64,000 nt of DNA from UBA3495 sp964629875 (lineage in GTDB: Bacteria; Chloroflexota; Dehalococcoidia; Lucifugimonadales; UBA3495): contig CAZVRK010000002.1 in the NCBI GenBank assembly GCA_964629875.1, positions 1 to 64,000 of the forward strand, written 5' to 3'. The translations under genes were made by a program, and so were the position numbers. Position 1 is the first letter of the stretch. Each line of letters starts with the position of its first letter. Shown one piece after another: positions 25,148 to 34,215 of this stretch. The notes under the pieces are model-generated. The model did no database searches, was not told where the DNA came from, and saw only the letters and a program-made list of their open reading frames with translations.

Positions 25148-26092
25148 TTAACCATTTGATTGGCGTTCTGACTCAAGTGTTTGTTTCAAAATTTCTGGAT
25201 CTACCCTCACTTCGACTCCAGCCCTTTCCTCCTGGAGAAGCATGGAAACCCTAGAGTCTCTCCCGTCCCAGCCCCTGTTCATGGCTTCTGTCATTTCAGC
25301 AAGTGTAATGTTTGCCAATTTCATAGGAACATCAAATTCCCTACCGACGCCAACCGCTAAATCCACGTCTTTGCGCGCTAACCGAAGAGCAAAATCTGGT
25401 GGATCAAAGTTTCCGGGTAACAGATGTTCAGCTAAACCTTCAAAGGTTCCTCTACGACCTTGAGCACCTCTACGTACAGCCTGCCACAAGGCCAACGGTT
25501 CGACACCTGCCTTAACTCCCATAGTAAATACTTCCGCCAGAGCAGTTTGAATAATATATCCCGAGCAATTGTGAACGAGCTTGGCTACTGCTCCGCACCC
25601 AATTGGCCCTACGTAGTACGCTTTATCCCCGATTGAGTCCAATACAGATTTATATTTATCAAATAAATCTTTATCTCCGCCAACCCATATCGCTAAATTC
25701 CTGGACTTAGCACCTCGGGGTCCTCCGCTAACAGGGGCATCTAATACACTAACACCCCTCGCAGCCATTACCTCATGTATATGCCTTATTACAGTTGGAG
25801 AATTCGTACTTAGATCGAAATAAGTTTTTCCTTCTGTCAGTCCCTCTAGCAACCCTGATTCACCCAAAGCCACTGCTTCAATCTCGACTGGACCCGGAAG
25901 GGATGTAAATACAACATCACTGGACTCCGCAACTTCTCTGGGCGTGTCAGCCCAGACGGCCCCTGCTTCCAGATGAGGAGTCGCTGATTCTCTACGTATA
26001 TCGTGGACAATCATGTCATTACCGCCCTGTAGGCAGTTAAAAGCCATGTTTGCCCCCATAGTTCCAAGCCCTACAAACCCTACTTTTGCCAT
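25148..26092 (-). CDS. 3-hydroxyisobutyrate dehydrogenase-like NAD(P)-dependent oxidoreductase
   Basis: A beta-hydroxyacid dehydrogenase of about 314 residues. The N-terminal Rossmann motif is VGFVGLGTMGANMAFN, followed by FTSLPGPVEIEAV, the substrate motif DAPVSGGPRGAKSRNLAIWVGG, and the catalytic Lys in GCGAVAKLVHNCSG. It oxidises a beta-hydroxy acid such as 3-hydroxyisobutyrate, tartronate semialdehyde or a relative. A paralogue of the same layout is at 34216-35112. The ATG at 26092 is better spaced from the GGAGG site than the one at 26095. Confidence 0.92.
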   Translation of the reverse strand: MAKVGFVGLGTMGANMAFNCLQGGNDMIVHDIRRESATPHLEAGAVWADTPREVAESSDVVFTSLPGPVEIEAVALGESGLLEGLTEGKTYFDLSTNSPTVIRHIHEVMAARGVSVLDAPVSGGPRGAKSRNLAIWVGGDKDLFDKYKSVLDSIGDKAYYVGPIGCGAVAKLVHNCSGYIIQTALAEVFTMGVKAGVEPLALWQAVRRGAQGRRGTFEGLAEHLLPGNFDPPDFALRLARKDVDLAVGVGREFDVPMKLANITLAEMTEAMNRGWDGRDSRVSMLLQEERAGVEVRVDPEILKQTLESERQSNG

Positions 26093-26173
26093 CATAGCCT
26101 CCGGTATATAAAATTCCTATGTAAACACGTTCATTATGCTAAAGGAAGCAGTAGCTTACAACATCCCAATATC

Positions 26174-26202
26174 TTGTCAACACAACAACAATTGTGCATA
26201 CT
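26174..26202 (+). promoter_or_regulatory. Possible promoter of the MaoC-like gene
   Basis: TTGTCA (26174-26179), a 17-base spacer, then CATACT (26197-26202), about 42 bases before the ATG at 26244. The -35 matches 5 of 6 consensus bases and the -10 matches 4 of 6. Confidence 0.35.
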
Positions 26203-26243
26203 TCAGAGTGAATAAGCATTTTTACTAGCAGCAGGGGTACTAA

Positions 26244-27248
26244 ATGACAGAACTACATGAGAAGCTATGGGATTTTGATCAAGTAGAACCTGGTCAATCA
26301 GGTAGTCCAACAGTAGTACTTCTGACTTCCGAACACATTACTAGATACGCCTGGACAGCACAGAACAGGGACTCGAGATACGTCACTCCTGGAGTAAGTC
26401 AGGAATTTGAAGGGAAACTGGTAGCGATGCCAACTATGCTGCTTACCTACGCACCTCTGCTAAGAGATGATATTGCGGACAATAATGGTTTTATCGCCGT
26501 CGAAGAAAGTAAAACGGCTCGAAGACAAACGCCTTTTGCTAAGTGTGAAGCGAAATGGTTTAAACCTGTGTTTGTTGGGGACACTCTAACCGGCACCAGA
26601 CAGGTTCTGGAAAAGTTTGAGAAAAGAGGTAACAGATTCGTTACTTTTCGAGTAGAGGCAACTAACCAAGCGAATGAGAAAGTCGCTCATTTTGATTACA
26701 CCTGTATATTTTCTTATTCAAAAGGACAAAGAGATGTTCCTGTAGAGGCTGGAACCTCCGTACCTGAAATCATTGACGATAAAACACCCACGGAAACTGT
26801 TAACACCGCGGATTTTGTTAATTTCTCCTCCGCTAACATTGGGGACATTCTAAAACCTCTAACAATATCTGAAAGTGCCGAAATCATGATACGCAAGAAT
26901 GATTTCACCCTTGCCGGAAAATATAAGCCCAGCAATATTCATACAGATGAAGATTTCGCAAATAAAAACATCTTTGCGGGGGTAGTGAATTCAGGTCCCG
27001 CAACAATGTCTTATGTGGACCAAATGCTGGAAAGAAATTTCCCGTTGAGCTCTTTCTATAACGGTGGAAGTCTACTGATGCGAGCAATTACCCCGTTTAG
27101 ATCAGGAGATACCGTAACCTTCGAAGGAGCAATAACCGATAAAAACGACGGCGGCGCTGGTAAAACTTTGGATATACGAATCAAGGGCATCAATCAGCGA
27201 GGGGAGCTGGTTTCTCTATCCGACGCGACTATGGTAATGTCAGAATAG
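26244..27248 (+). CDS. MaoC-like double hot-dog dehydratase family protein
   Basis: A 334-residue protein with two hot-dog-like halves. The first (about 1-165) contains TARRQTPFAKCEAKWFKPVFVGDTLTG and HFDYTCIFSYSKG, as in FAS1/MaoC N-terminal dehydratases; the second (about 185-334) contains ANIGDILKPLTIS, FAGVVNSGPATMSYVDQML and FRSGDTVTFEGAI. Family members hydrate enoyl-CoAs or related unsaturated acids, but the usual D-x4-H dyad is not obvious in either half, so the substrate and even activity are uncertain. It is monocistronic. Confidence 0.78.
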   Translation: MTELHEKLWDFDQVEPGQSGSPTVVLLTSEHITRYAWTAQNRDSRYVTPGVSQEFEGKLVAMPTMLLTYAPLLRDDIADNNGFIAVEESKTARRQTPFAKCEAKWFKPVFVGDTLTGTRQVLEKFEKRGNRFVTFRVEATNQANEKVAHFDYTCIFSYSKGQRDVPVEAGTSVPEIIDDKTPTETVNTADFVNFSSANIGDILKPLTISESAEIMIRKNDFTLAGKYKPSNIHTDEDFANKNIFAGVVNSGPATMSYVDQMLERNFPLSSFYNGGSLLMRAITPFRSGDTVTFEGAITDKNDGGAGKTLDIRIKGINQRGELVSLSDATMVMSE

Positions 27249-27316
27249 TAGGACTGTGGGCAATAGTTGCACTTGTTTATGCCCCCGTGCCTACTAAAGT
27301 TACTATAGACGTCATA

Positions 27317-28183
27317 CTAACCCCTGTAGTAGACGTTAGGGTCATTTCTCAATGGGAAGGCCCTGTCCAGCCGCCTCATCTGTTCTTCACTAAGATACCA
27401 GCCGACTGAATCACAATTCTCTTCAGTGTGTTTAACCGTATTAGCTTTCGGAATCGCTACAACGTTAGGATGAACAGTGCACCAATTCAAGGCAACTTGA
27501 GCGGGAGTTTTTCCAACTTCAGCTGATATAGTGTTAAGAACCCCTCCAGGGCTAAGGTCGTTTTTCCCCACTAATTTTCTGACTCCTCCCATTATGTTCG
27601 CTGATTTACTGAGAGAGCCGCTCGCTAGTGGCGTGTACGCTAAAATTGTTATATGGTTTTCCAAACAATAGTATAGTAAGTCCCGTTCAATCTCCCTTTT
27701 ATTCAGGTTGTAGAGAACCTGGTTAGATACGATTGGATACTTTGACATCATCCCTCTCGCTTCCTCTAGCTCCCTGACTCCGAAATTACTAACTCCAATA
27801 TGCTTTACAACTCCAACATCGACTAGTTCTTCCATAGCGCGCATAGTTTCGCCAATTGGGACACTGGAATTAGGCCAGTGAACCTGATACAAGTCTATAC
27901 TATCCACTCCTAGCTCTCGAAGACTACGTTCAGCTGCGCGCATAATCTCGTCATATTTAATATGGCTGCCAGACACCTTGGTGGCAATAAAAACCTGATT
28001 TCTCATACCAGAAATAGCATCACCAACCGCACTTTCAGTCTTATACATCTCAGCGGTATCAATTAAGTTGGCTCCTAAATCTACCCCACGTCGAAGAGGC
28101 ATAATTCCGCCCGTGTATTTCCACGTTCCTAATCCAATGGTAGGTATCATTACATCAGTTCGGCCTAATTTTTTATATTCCAT
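27317..28183 (-). CDS. Aldo/keto reductase
   Basis: About 288 residues from the ATG at 28183; an upstream in-frame TTG at 28195 is less likely. The AKR tetrad can be seen: Asp and Tyr in NLIDTAEMYKTE, Lys in FIATKVSG, His in LYQVHWPN. The C-terminal part holds AYTPLASGSL and the NADPH contact AIPKANTVKHTEENC. It would reduce aldehydes or ketones with NADPH. It is convergent with the MaoC-like gene. Confidence 0.92.
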   Translation of the reverse strand: MEYKKLGRTDVMIPTIGLGTWKYTGGIMPLRRGVDLGANLIDTAEMYKTESAVGDAISGMRNQVFIATKVSGSHIKYDEIMRAAERSLRELGVDSIDLYQVHWPNSSVPIGETMRAMEELVDVGVVKHIGVSNFGVRELEEARGMMSKYPIVSNQVLYNLNKREIERDLLYYCLENHITILAYTPLASGSLSKSANIMGGVRKLVGKNDLSPGGVLNTISAEVGKTPAQVALNWCTVHPNVVAIPKANTVKHTEENCDSVGWYLSEEQMRRLDRAFPLRNDPNVYYRG

Positions 28184-28327
28184 GGCACCCCACAATTATT
28201 ATGAGCTCTAATATCAGGAGCAAATCGAACATTAATCAAAGCCAATTTTACGGGGCAGTGTACGCCAATCTCACTAAAGATGTATAGTACGGACGTAATC
28301 CTCTTCATAAACAAGGAGGCTATAAAC

Positions 28328-29632
28328 ATGATGGAAAACATGAATGAAGAGCAACTTCTTGAACTCGCAAGAAAATTCAGTTTTCAAAGTCGCATGGACA
28401 AAAATACTATAACTGGACCAATATTTGTAAGGGGTAGAGGCTCTACTGTCGAAGACATCAATGGCAAGCAGTATTTAGATTTCAATTCTGGCCAAATGTG
28501 CGGAGCACTAGGTCACAATCATCCGAAGATAATCCAAGCCATTCAAGAGAGCTGCGAAAACCTTATCCACAGCCACATGAGCATGTTTAATGACAGGGAG
28601 ATAATATTAGCCAGTAGGCTAGCGGAAATAACCCCTGCAGGTCTCAATAAAAGTATGTTTCTCACATCCGGAAGTGACTCTAATGAAGCTGCCATGCTCA
28701 TCGCCAAGCGTTACACCGGAGGCTATGAAGTAGCTAGCCCGATTGTAAGCTTCCATGGGCTAAGCGATGCCACCAGAGCAGTAACATTCAGTGGGTGGCA
28801 TGAAAGCTACGGACCATACGCTCCAGGAAATTATCCTATTCTGGCACCATATGAATACCGATGTTCATTCTGCCAAGATAAAGGTGGCTGTGATTATACT
28901 TGTTTGAACACTAGCTTTGACTTGTTAGACGCCCAGGCTGATAGGCCGATGGCGGGAATAATCACAGAACCTTTATTCAGCGCAGGAGGAGTGATTGATC
29001 CACCAGAAGGTTGGTTAAGAGAACTACAAACTAAATGCCACGAGAGAGGCATGCTCTTAATATTAGACGAGGCCCAGACCGGTTTAGCTAAATTGGGCGA
29101 CATGTGGGGATCAGAGCAACACGGAGTTATACCTGATATTTTTACTATCTCCAAGCATTTTGGCGGCGGAATAGCGATCAGTGCGGTAATCACTACAGAA
29201 GAAATCGAATCAAAAGTCTCCGAGGGGGGCTTCGTTTTGGGGCATTCTCATTCCAATGATCCACTCCCTTGTAATACTGCAATCGCCAGCATAGATATTA
29301 TTTTGGAACAAGGTTTAGTAGATGTTGCCAAACGGATCGGATCATATTGGCGTGATCACTTAGAAACGTTACGAAGTAGATACGAAATAATAGGAGATAT
29401 CAGAGGTAGGGGATTACTGCAGGGAATTGAGTTAGTTACAGATCGTAATACCAAAGAGCCGGACCGTGATTCAGGGAGAGAAATAGCTAGAATATGCCTT
29501 GAAAACGGCTTAATATTCAGTGCACGGAGAGGGGGATCAGTATTCAGATTTGTCCCACCTTTTACAACAACAGAAGATCAATTGGACACAGCAGCGGAGA
29601 TTTTAGAGCACGCCATTCAAACTATTGCATAA
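28328..29632 (+). CDS. Class III PLP aminotransferase
   Basis: About 434 residues from the ATG at 28328, which has an ideal AAGGAGG site eight bases upstream; an in-frame ATG at 28280 lacks one. Fold type I class III features: LDFNSGQMCGALGHNHP, LTSGSDSNEAAM, LILDEAQTGLAKLG and the PLP lysine in TISKHFGGG. The family (2,2-dialkylglycine decarboxylase, omega-amino acid and 4-aminobutyrate transaminases) moves amino groups from omega- or alpha-amino acids. A tight four-Cys cluster (YRCSFCQDKGGCDYTC) sits in the variable region and could bind a metal or form disulfides. Confidence 0.92.
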   Translation: MMENMNEEQLLELARKFSFQSRMDKNTITGPIFVRGRGSTVEDINGKQYLDFNSGQMCGALGHNHPKIIQAIQESCENLIHSHMSMFNDREIILASRLAEITPAGLNKSMFLTSGSDSNEAAMLIAKRYTGGYEVASPIVSFHGLSDATRAVTFSGWHESYGPYAPGNYPILAPYEYRCSFCQDKGGCDYTCLNTSFDLLDAQADRPMAGIITEPLFSAGGVIDPPEGWLRELQTKCHERGMLLILDEAQTGLAKLGDMWGSEQHGVIPDIFTISKHFGGGIAISAVITTEEIESKVSEGGFVLGHSHSNDPLPCNTAIASIDIILEQGLVDVAKRIGSYWRDHLETLRSRYEIIGDIRGRGLLQGIELVTDRNTKEPDRDSGREIARICLENGLIFSARRGGSVFRFVPPFTTTEDQLDTAAEILEHAIQTIA

Positions 29633-29641
29633 ATGGAACGC

Positions 29642-31114
29642 CTATAAATCATCGTTAGGTTTTGCAATAAACAAAGTGGGGACTAAAGCTATTACCAAAC
29701 AAATTGCTGCAAATCTAAAGAATGAATGAAATATAGCTAGCCCAGCAACTTTCACTTGCCCACCGTAATCAGATAATAGTCTTTCAAATTCCTGAACTGA
29801 TTGGCCTATTTCCGGTATTGGAAAAGTGATCTCCGATGTCGCCATCTCAAAGTTGCCTACCCCCCAAGCTGACAAAGCAGATAAGCCCAAGGTCATTCCA
29901 AGCATTCTCATAACAACTACCCATGACGCAGTAGTCGCCCAGTAATCATTCTGTACTGCACTCAAAGCAGCAGTTAAAATCGGAGCGATCACAACACCAT
30001 AACCAAATCCTGAAATTAACAAATGCGTAGTCAATGCAATATTTGTCACTTCTAAATCCCAAGTGGACATTAAAAATAAACCTACTGAGCCTATTAATAA
30101 GCCTACTAACATAACCCATTTAGTTTGTATCCATAGTAATAAAATCCCGCCTACAACAGCACCGATAGGAATGCATATAGTCATCCGCAACAACCACAAT
30201 GCGCCTGTTGTTGGATCTTGTTCCATAACAGTATTTGCCATTAATGGAATAGTAACCATAGCCAGAATGAGACTGGCACCAACCAATACCTGAGCAGTAT
30301 TTGCACTAACGAATGTTATTGACCGGAATAAAAATGCAGGAACCAAAGGATGGTCAGATGATCTTTGATGAACAGTCAAAATAATGATAAAGATCACAGC
30401 CATCGATATTAAACCCAAACCTATCAGATCGAAACCACTGAAAAGCCCCTTCTGTGATAAACCAAGAGTTAGTAGGGTCAATACAGCTACTGCCAATGTC
30501 GCTCCAAGATAATCTACCCGGCCGCTATCGCTCGCGAATTTCGGCAAAAATATGGAAAGTACCAATAAGATTAAGGCTTGAGGAACATTCAACCAAAATA
30601 TCCATCGCCAGTCAGAGACTTCTAAAATAGCTGCCCCGTACACAGGACCAAGCATAGATCCTGCCTCAGCGGCACCTCCAACTATACCTAGAGACAACCC
30701 TCTAAAACGAGCAGGTAAAGCGAGTGTAGCTATAGCCATACCAACGGGTACTGTAGCTCCTCCTCCCACGGCCTGAATGACCCTAGCAGCTACAATCCAA
30801 TCAAGTGTGACAGAAAGAGCTACCAATACACTGCCAATGGCAAAAATTATCAAAGCAGCTCGGTATACTCGAACATGCCCGTAAACGTCAGACATTCTAC
30901 CCACGAGGGGCATGACTACGGTATAACCTAATAAATACGATATGATAATCCACGATGCTCTATCGATTTGATTTACTGAAACACCAAGATCTACCATCAT
31001 CATCGGCAAAGCTGTAACTACTACTGTCTGATCCAAAGCAGTAATAAAAGATCCCAGAGACACGAAAGTAATAATCCCAACGGTAGACAGATGTCTGGCC
31101 CTGAATAACAGCAT
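29642..31114 (-). CDS. MFS transporter, DHA2-type with 14 helices (P55/Rv1410c-like context)
   Basis: A 490-residue MFS exporter. The DHA2 hallmark LDQTVVVTALPMM is in the first helix, followed by motif A (GRMSDVYGHVRVYRA) and motif C-like AAEAGSMLGPVYGA; hydrophobicity suggests 14 helices. It starts one base after an LppX/LprG-like lipoprotein gene. The same pairing in mycobacteria (LprG with P55/Rv1410c) exports triacylglycerides and lipoglycans, so lipid export is a better guess here than drug efflux. This is an inference from context. Confidence 0.9.
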   Translation of the reverse strand: MLLFRARHLSTVGIITFVSLGSFITALDQTVVVTALPMMMVDLGVSVNQIDRASWIIISYLLGYTVVMPLVGRMSDVYGHVRVYRAALIIFAIGSVLVALSVTLDWIVAARVIQAVGGGATVPVGMAIATLALPARFRGLSLGIVGGAAEAGSMLGPVYGAAILEVSDWRWIFWLNVPQALILLVLSIFLPKFASDSGRVDYLGATLAVAVLTLLTLGLSQKGLFSGFDLIGLGLISMAVIFIIILTVHQRSSDHPLVPAFLFRSITFVSANTAQVLVGASLILAMVTIPLMANTVMEQDPTTGALWLLRMTICIPIGAVVGGILLLWIQTKWVMLVGLLIGSVGLFLMSTWDLEVTNIALTTHLLISGFGYGVVIAPILTAALSAVQNDYWATTASWVVVMRMLGMTLGLSALSAWGVGNFEMATSEITFPIPEIGQSVQEFERLLSDYGGQVKVAGLAIFHSFFRFAAICLVIALVPTLFIAKPNDDL

Positions 31115-31115
31115 A

Positions 31116-31814
31116 TTAGTTTGTTATATTAGGTCCGGATATAATTAAGGGCATATCAATATAATCTAGAGTAAGGGTCCGAACCATATCTACGGCGTCA
31201 GTGTCCACAAGCTTGCCTGTCAGATTGATTTGCGACAACATATGAGTATCTTTTTTCAGAATAACAGTTGCTTTTACATTATCGTCCGGTATTGCACCAG
31301 ATAAGAAATCAGATATAACGCTAGAGTTAGTTGTCCCATTTATCGTGACGAACTCGCCCTCTCCTTCCGGATCAACTTGAGACTCCACGCCATCTAGAGA
31401 AACTAAAATAGCTGAGAGCGCTTCCCGCAGATGTAAAACGTTTATGGGAAGGGAATCAGATGGGATTTCCTGCCATTGCCCAGAGAAGAAATCCGTCATA
31501 TATGTACCACCATTGCCCATTACAACCTTAGTCTCTAATAACATACTCCCCAATTGAGCAGAAACTATAAACTCACTTTTGTCTGGAAATTCTAGATAAC
31601 CTTCAATACTGGACAATATCACCCCAGGAAAGAGTTCTGTACCATCTCCAGAGTGAGCCAAGGCAAACTTACAATATTTGAGTTCTGACAGGCCCATGTG
31701 GGCCTGCTCTAGCATATCCCGTGGACTCAAGTCAGGAGATTTCTCCGCCGAATCCTGTGAACACGATATTGAGAATAAAGCAACTACAAATACTAAAAGG
31801 ATTACTCGGCCCAT
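31116..31814 (-). CDS. LppX/LprAFG-family lipoprotein (putative lipid carrier)
   Basis: About 232 residues from the ATG at 31814 (MGRVILL); earlier in-frame ATGs at 31832 and 31826 overlap the upstream gene. The signal ends in a lipobox FSISC. The mature part matches the LppX_LprAFG (LolA-like) pattern: LELKYCKFALAHSG-like opening strand, SIEGYLEFPDKSEF, GGTYMTDFFSGQWQEIP, a helix around LREALSAIL, then INGTTNSSVISDFLSGAIP. The fold is a half-barrel with a lipid-binding cavity. It sits between a beta-propeller lipoprotein and the MFS exporter. Confidence 0.78.
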   Translation of the reverse strand: MGRVILLVFVVALFSISCSQDSAEKSPDLSPRDMLEQAHMGLSELKYCKFALAHSGDGTELFPGVILSSIEGYLEFPDKSEFIVSAQLGSMLLETKVVMGNGGTYMTDFFSGQWQEIPSDSLPINVLHLREALSAILVSLDGVESQVDPEGEGEFVTINGTTNSSVISDFLSGAIPDDNVKATVILKKDTHMLSQINLTGKLVDTDAVDMVRTLTLDYIDMPLIISGPNITN

Positions 31815-31816
31815 TA

Positions 31817-33121
31817 TCAATTCCATGACCAAGTAGCAAGAGATCCCTCAGCTATATCCAACGGATCATTTATGCCCTCAACATCTAAGACGTATATACG
31901 TGCCCCTTCAGGCGTGTGCCCATTACGTTGTTCAAAAGGAATAGTTTTGGTTCCTGATACAACTAATTTTGTGCTGTCTGGAGACCAAGGCGAATTTGAA
32001 TAAGCATATTGATCAAAAAAACTAAGAACAGTAAGTTGGTCTCTTGATGGCTGAAACTGAAAAATACTCTTACTGCTTGAGCCATTAACATCCTTAACAT
32101 TCCACTGAAAGCCCTGATTTTCCGAATCTATCCCTACCCATGCAATACGACGACCATCTGGAGACCAAAAATATGCTATGAACGGTTCTTCAACTAGGAT
32201 ATTTTCCAAGCTCCCATCAGCAGAGAAGATACGCAAGCGATTGAAAACAGAATTCCGACCATCATCTTGATCTGCAACAGCTATTCGATTAGAACTAGGA
32301 GACCACATAAAAGCTGATGAGCGTCCCAAGTCACCCACACTGACCTCTTTCAAATTATCAGATATAACTATTTGCAAAGAGACATCTTGATCAGTTTCGG
32401 ACAGGTACGCCATTTTTGATCCATCTTTAGAAAAAGCTGGCGCTCTGAATCCAGCAGCCCTAGATAGTTCTTTTCCGGATATTCCCAAGTCCAGATTTTC
32501 GAATAGTTTTATGACTGGCCCGATATGAACTATCATAGATAACCCCTCGCCTCCCCAACTGTAATAAAGAGGCGCGCCCGTATCTATTGCATCCACATCG
32601 CCGTTATCCGTGTCTACTATGAATAAACTTAATCCAACTCTAGTAGACGCTAGAAATGATAAGTGCTTGCTGTCTGGGGCCCAATACAAATAATGAGGAG
32701 AGTTTTCAGCAACCATACCTACTATGTTTACATCATCTATATTTCTGGATCTACCTGAAATTACGTCGATTATGACAATAGATATACTAGGTCCCTGATC
32801 ATCGCTCATATCTATACGGCTCACAGCTAACTTACTTCCGTCAGGAGACCACGTAGGCCACGAATGGAAAGTCTCAAAATTTAGACTTTGAGCCATAACC
32901 GATCCTGATGACCCTGTCCCTACATAGCTAGAGCCTGACATTTTCTGCCTACCAGTCCCGTCTCCACTAACGGTATAAACAATGCCTAAAGAATCAACAT
33001 ATGCTATCCGGTTTACCATTACGTTCTCACTCGACAAATCTGTCCTGCCGGCATACCGTCCAAGACAGCTCGCTAGTACTAATATACTTAATAGAGCGAC
33101 ACTCAGTGCCATCCTGTACAT
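31817..33121 (-). CDS. TolB/WD40-like beta-propeller lipoprotein
   Basis: A 434-residue protein with a lipobox LVLASC near residue 19 and at least six propeller blades of the PD40/TolB type, each marked by a repeated core: TWSPDGSKLAVS, YWAPDSKHLSFL, AFSKDGSKMAYL, MWSPSSNRIAVA, FWSPDGRRIAWV and PWSPDSTKLVVS. It is the first gene of the three-gene operon with the LprG-like and MFS genes and would sit on the outer side of the membrane, perhaps as a protein scaffold. No enzymatic motif is visible. Confidence 0.88.
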   Translation of the reverse strand: MYRMALSVALLSILVLASCLGRYAGRTDLSSENVMVNRIAYVDSLGIVYTVSGDGTGRQKMSGSSYVGTGSSGSVMAQSLNFETFHSWPTWSPDGSKLAVSRIDMSDDQGPSISIVIIDVISGRSRNIDDVNIVGMVAENSPHYLYWAPDSKHLSFLASTRVGLSLFIVDTDNGDVDAIDTGAPLYYSWGGEGLSMIVHIGPVIKLFENLDLGISGKELSRAAGFRAPAFSKDGSKMAYLSETDQDVSLQIVISDNLKEVSVGDLGRSSAFMWSPSSNRIAVADQDDGRNSVFNRLRIFSADGSLENILVEEPFIAYFWSPDGRRIAWVGIDSENQGFQWNVKDVNGSSSKSIFQFQPSRDQLTVLSFFDQYAYSNSPWSPDSTKLVVSGTKTIPFEQRNGHTPEGARIYVLDVEGINDPLDIAEGSLATWSWN

Positions 33122-33242
33122 GAAAGGCTCCTGAATTCTCCGGTAGATATCTCTGAAAGCGATCTTCCCAACAACGAATTTAGAATAACATTACACTTCT
33201 GCGCCATCAATGCTGTAACCACAATGCCAAGATCGATCAAGA

Positions 33243-33251
33243 TGCTATAAT
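33243..33251 (+). promoter_or_regulatory. Extended -10 promoter of the EamA gene
   Basis: TGCTATAAT, a perfect TATAAT with a TGn extension, lies 50 bases before the TTG start at 33302. No good -35 is present, as is common for extended -10 promoters. The same nine-base motif occurs upstream of the gene at 34216-35112. Confidence 0.5.
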
Positions 33252-33301
33252 ACGCCTCTTAGTAAAAATGCTAATTACTTTATATTGAGTTCAATAACCT
33301 C

Positions 33302-34210
33302 TTGAGTACAGCTTACATCTGGGTAGCGCTCCTAAGTGCCGGAACATTCGGGATTGTTACAGTTCTGGATAAACGGCTAGCATCATATAATATGCCGTCA
33401 CTCGTGGCATTCTACATGGGAGTAATGATATCTCTCCTAGGATACGCGACTGTCTCGATTATTATTACCGGGATTCCGCAACATTTACCACCAGACCGTT
33501 TTATTGCTGCTATTGTGTCTGGGCTATGCTGGGGTGGTGCTCTAGCTATGATGTTCTGGGGTTACAAACTGGAAGAAGCTTCACGAGCATCAGCTATCAT
33601 ACATACATTCCCTGTCTTCGTTGCCATACTAGCAGTTGTATTTTTAGGAGAAACGCTTGGCTTGGGTCAATGGATCGCAATCTTTATTGTTGTATCTGGA
33701 GCAATAACAATATCATTGTGGGGCGCAAGCGATGGCCGACTAATCCGATTCAACAAAGGGCTACCCGTATTGCTGAGCGCAAGTCTATTCACAGCCCTAG
33801 CTTTGTTGGCCGGAAAATACGCTCTGGAAGAGCTACCCATGTGGTTCGTATATAGCCTCAGGAACTACGGAATGGCCACAATATTTTTATTTTTATGGAG
33901 GCCTGGAGCTTTTAGACAACTGTATAAAGCCCTCACTAATAAGCAAACGCTAATAGTATTACTTCTGGCTGAGTTCATACTAGCTCCATTAGCGGTCATG
34001 CTAAATGTATTGGCCATAAAGCTTGGGCCAGTATCACTAGTCTCCACAGTAACGGCAACAAGACCGGTGTTTGTATTCGTATTTGGTTCTATACTTAGTA
34101 TCTCAGCGATTAAACTACTTGACGAGCCACTTGAGATAAAAACATTATCTGTCAAACTTGGGGCTATAATAATGATAGTAGCTGGCATTGCCGCGCTAAC
34201 ACTATTGTAA
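33302..34210 (+). CDS. EamA/DMT-family transporter
   Basis: A 302-residue drug/metabolite transporter with ten hydrophobic helices in two EamA repeats (about 1-138 and 150-302). The first repeat ends with VAILAVVFLGETLGLGQWIAIFIVVSGA, the second with the degenerate VFVFGSILS...LDEPLEIKTLSVKLGAIIMIVAGI pattern. The start codon is TTG at 33302, required to keep the first helix. The substrate is unknown; amino acid or metabolite efflux is typical. Confidence 0.85.
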   Translation: MSTAYIWVALLSAGTFGIVTVLDKRLASYNMPSLVAFYMGVMISLLGYATVSIIITGIPQHLPPDRFIAAIVSGLCWGGALAMMFWGYKLEEASRASAIIHTFPVFVAILAVVFLGETLGLGQWIAIFIVVSGAITISLWGASDGRLIRFNKGLPVLLSASLFTALALLAGKYALEELPMWFVYSLRNYGMATIFLFLWRPGAFRQLYKALTNKQTLIVLLLAEFILAPLAVMLNVLAIKLGPVSLVSTVTATRPVFVFVFGSILSISAIKLLDEPLEIKTLSVKLGAIIMIVAGIAALTLL

Positions 34211-34215
34211 AAGTG

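Noticed and set aside
27247..27297. Imperfect hairpin between the MaoC-like gene and the aldo/keto reductase
   Set aside because: The stem has six plus five base pairs broken by an internal loop and no T run, so it was not listed as a terminator.
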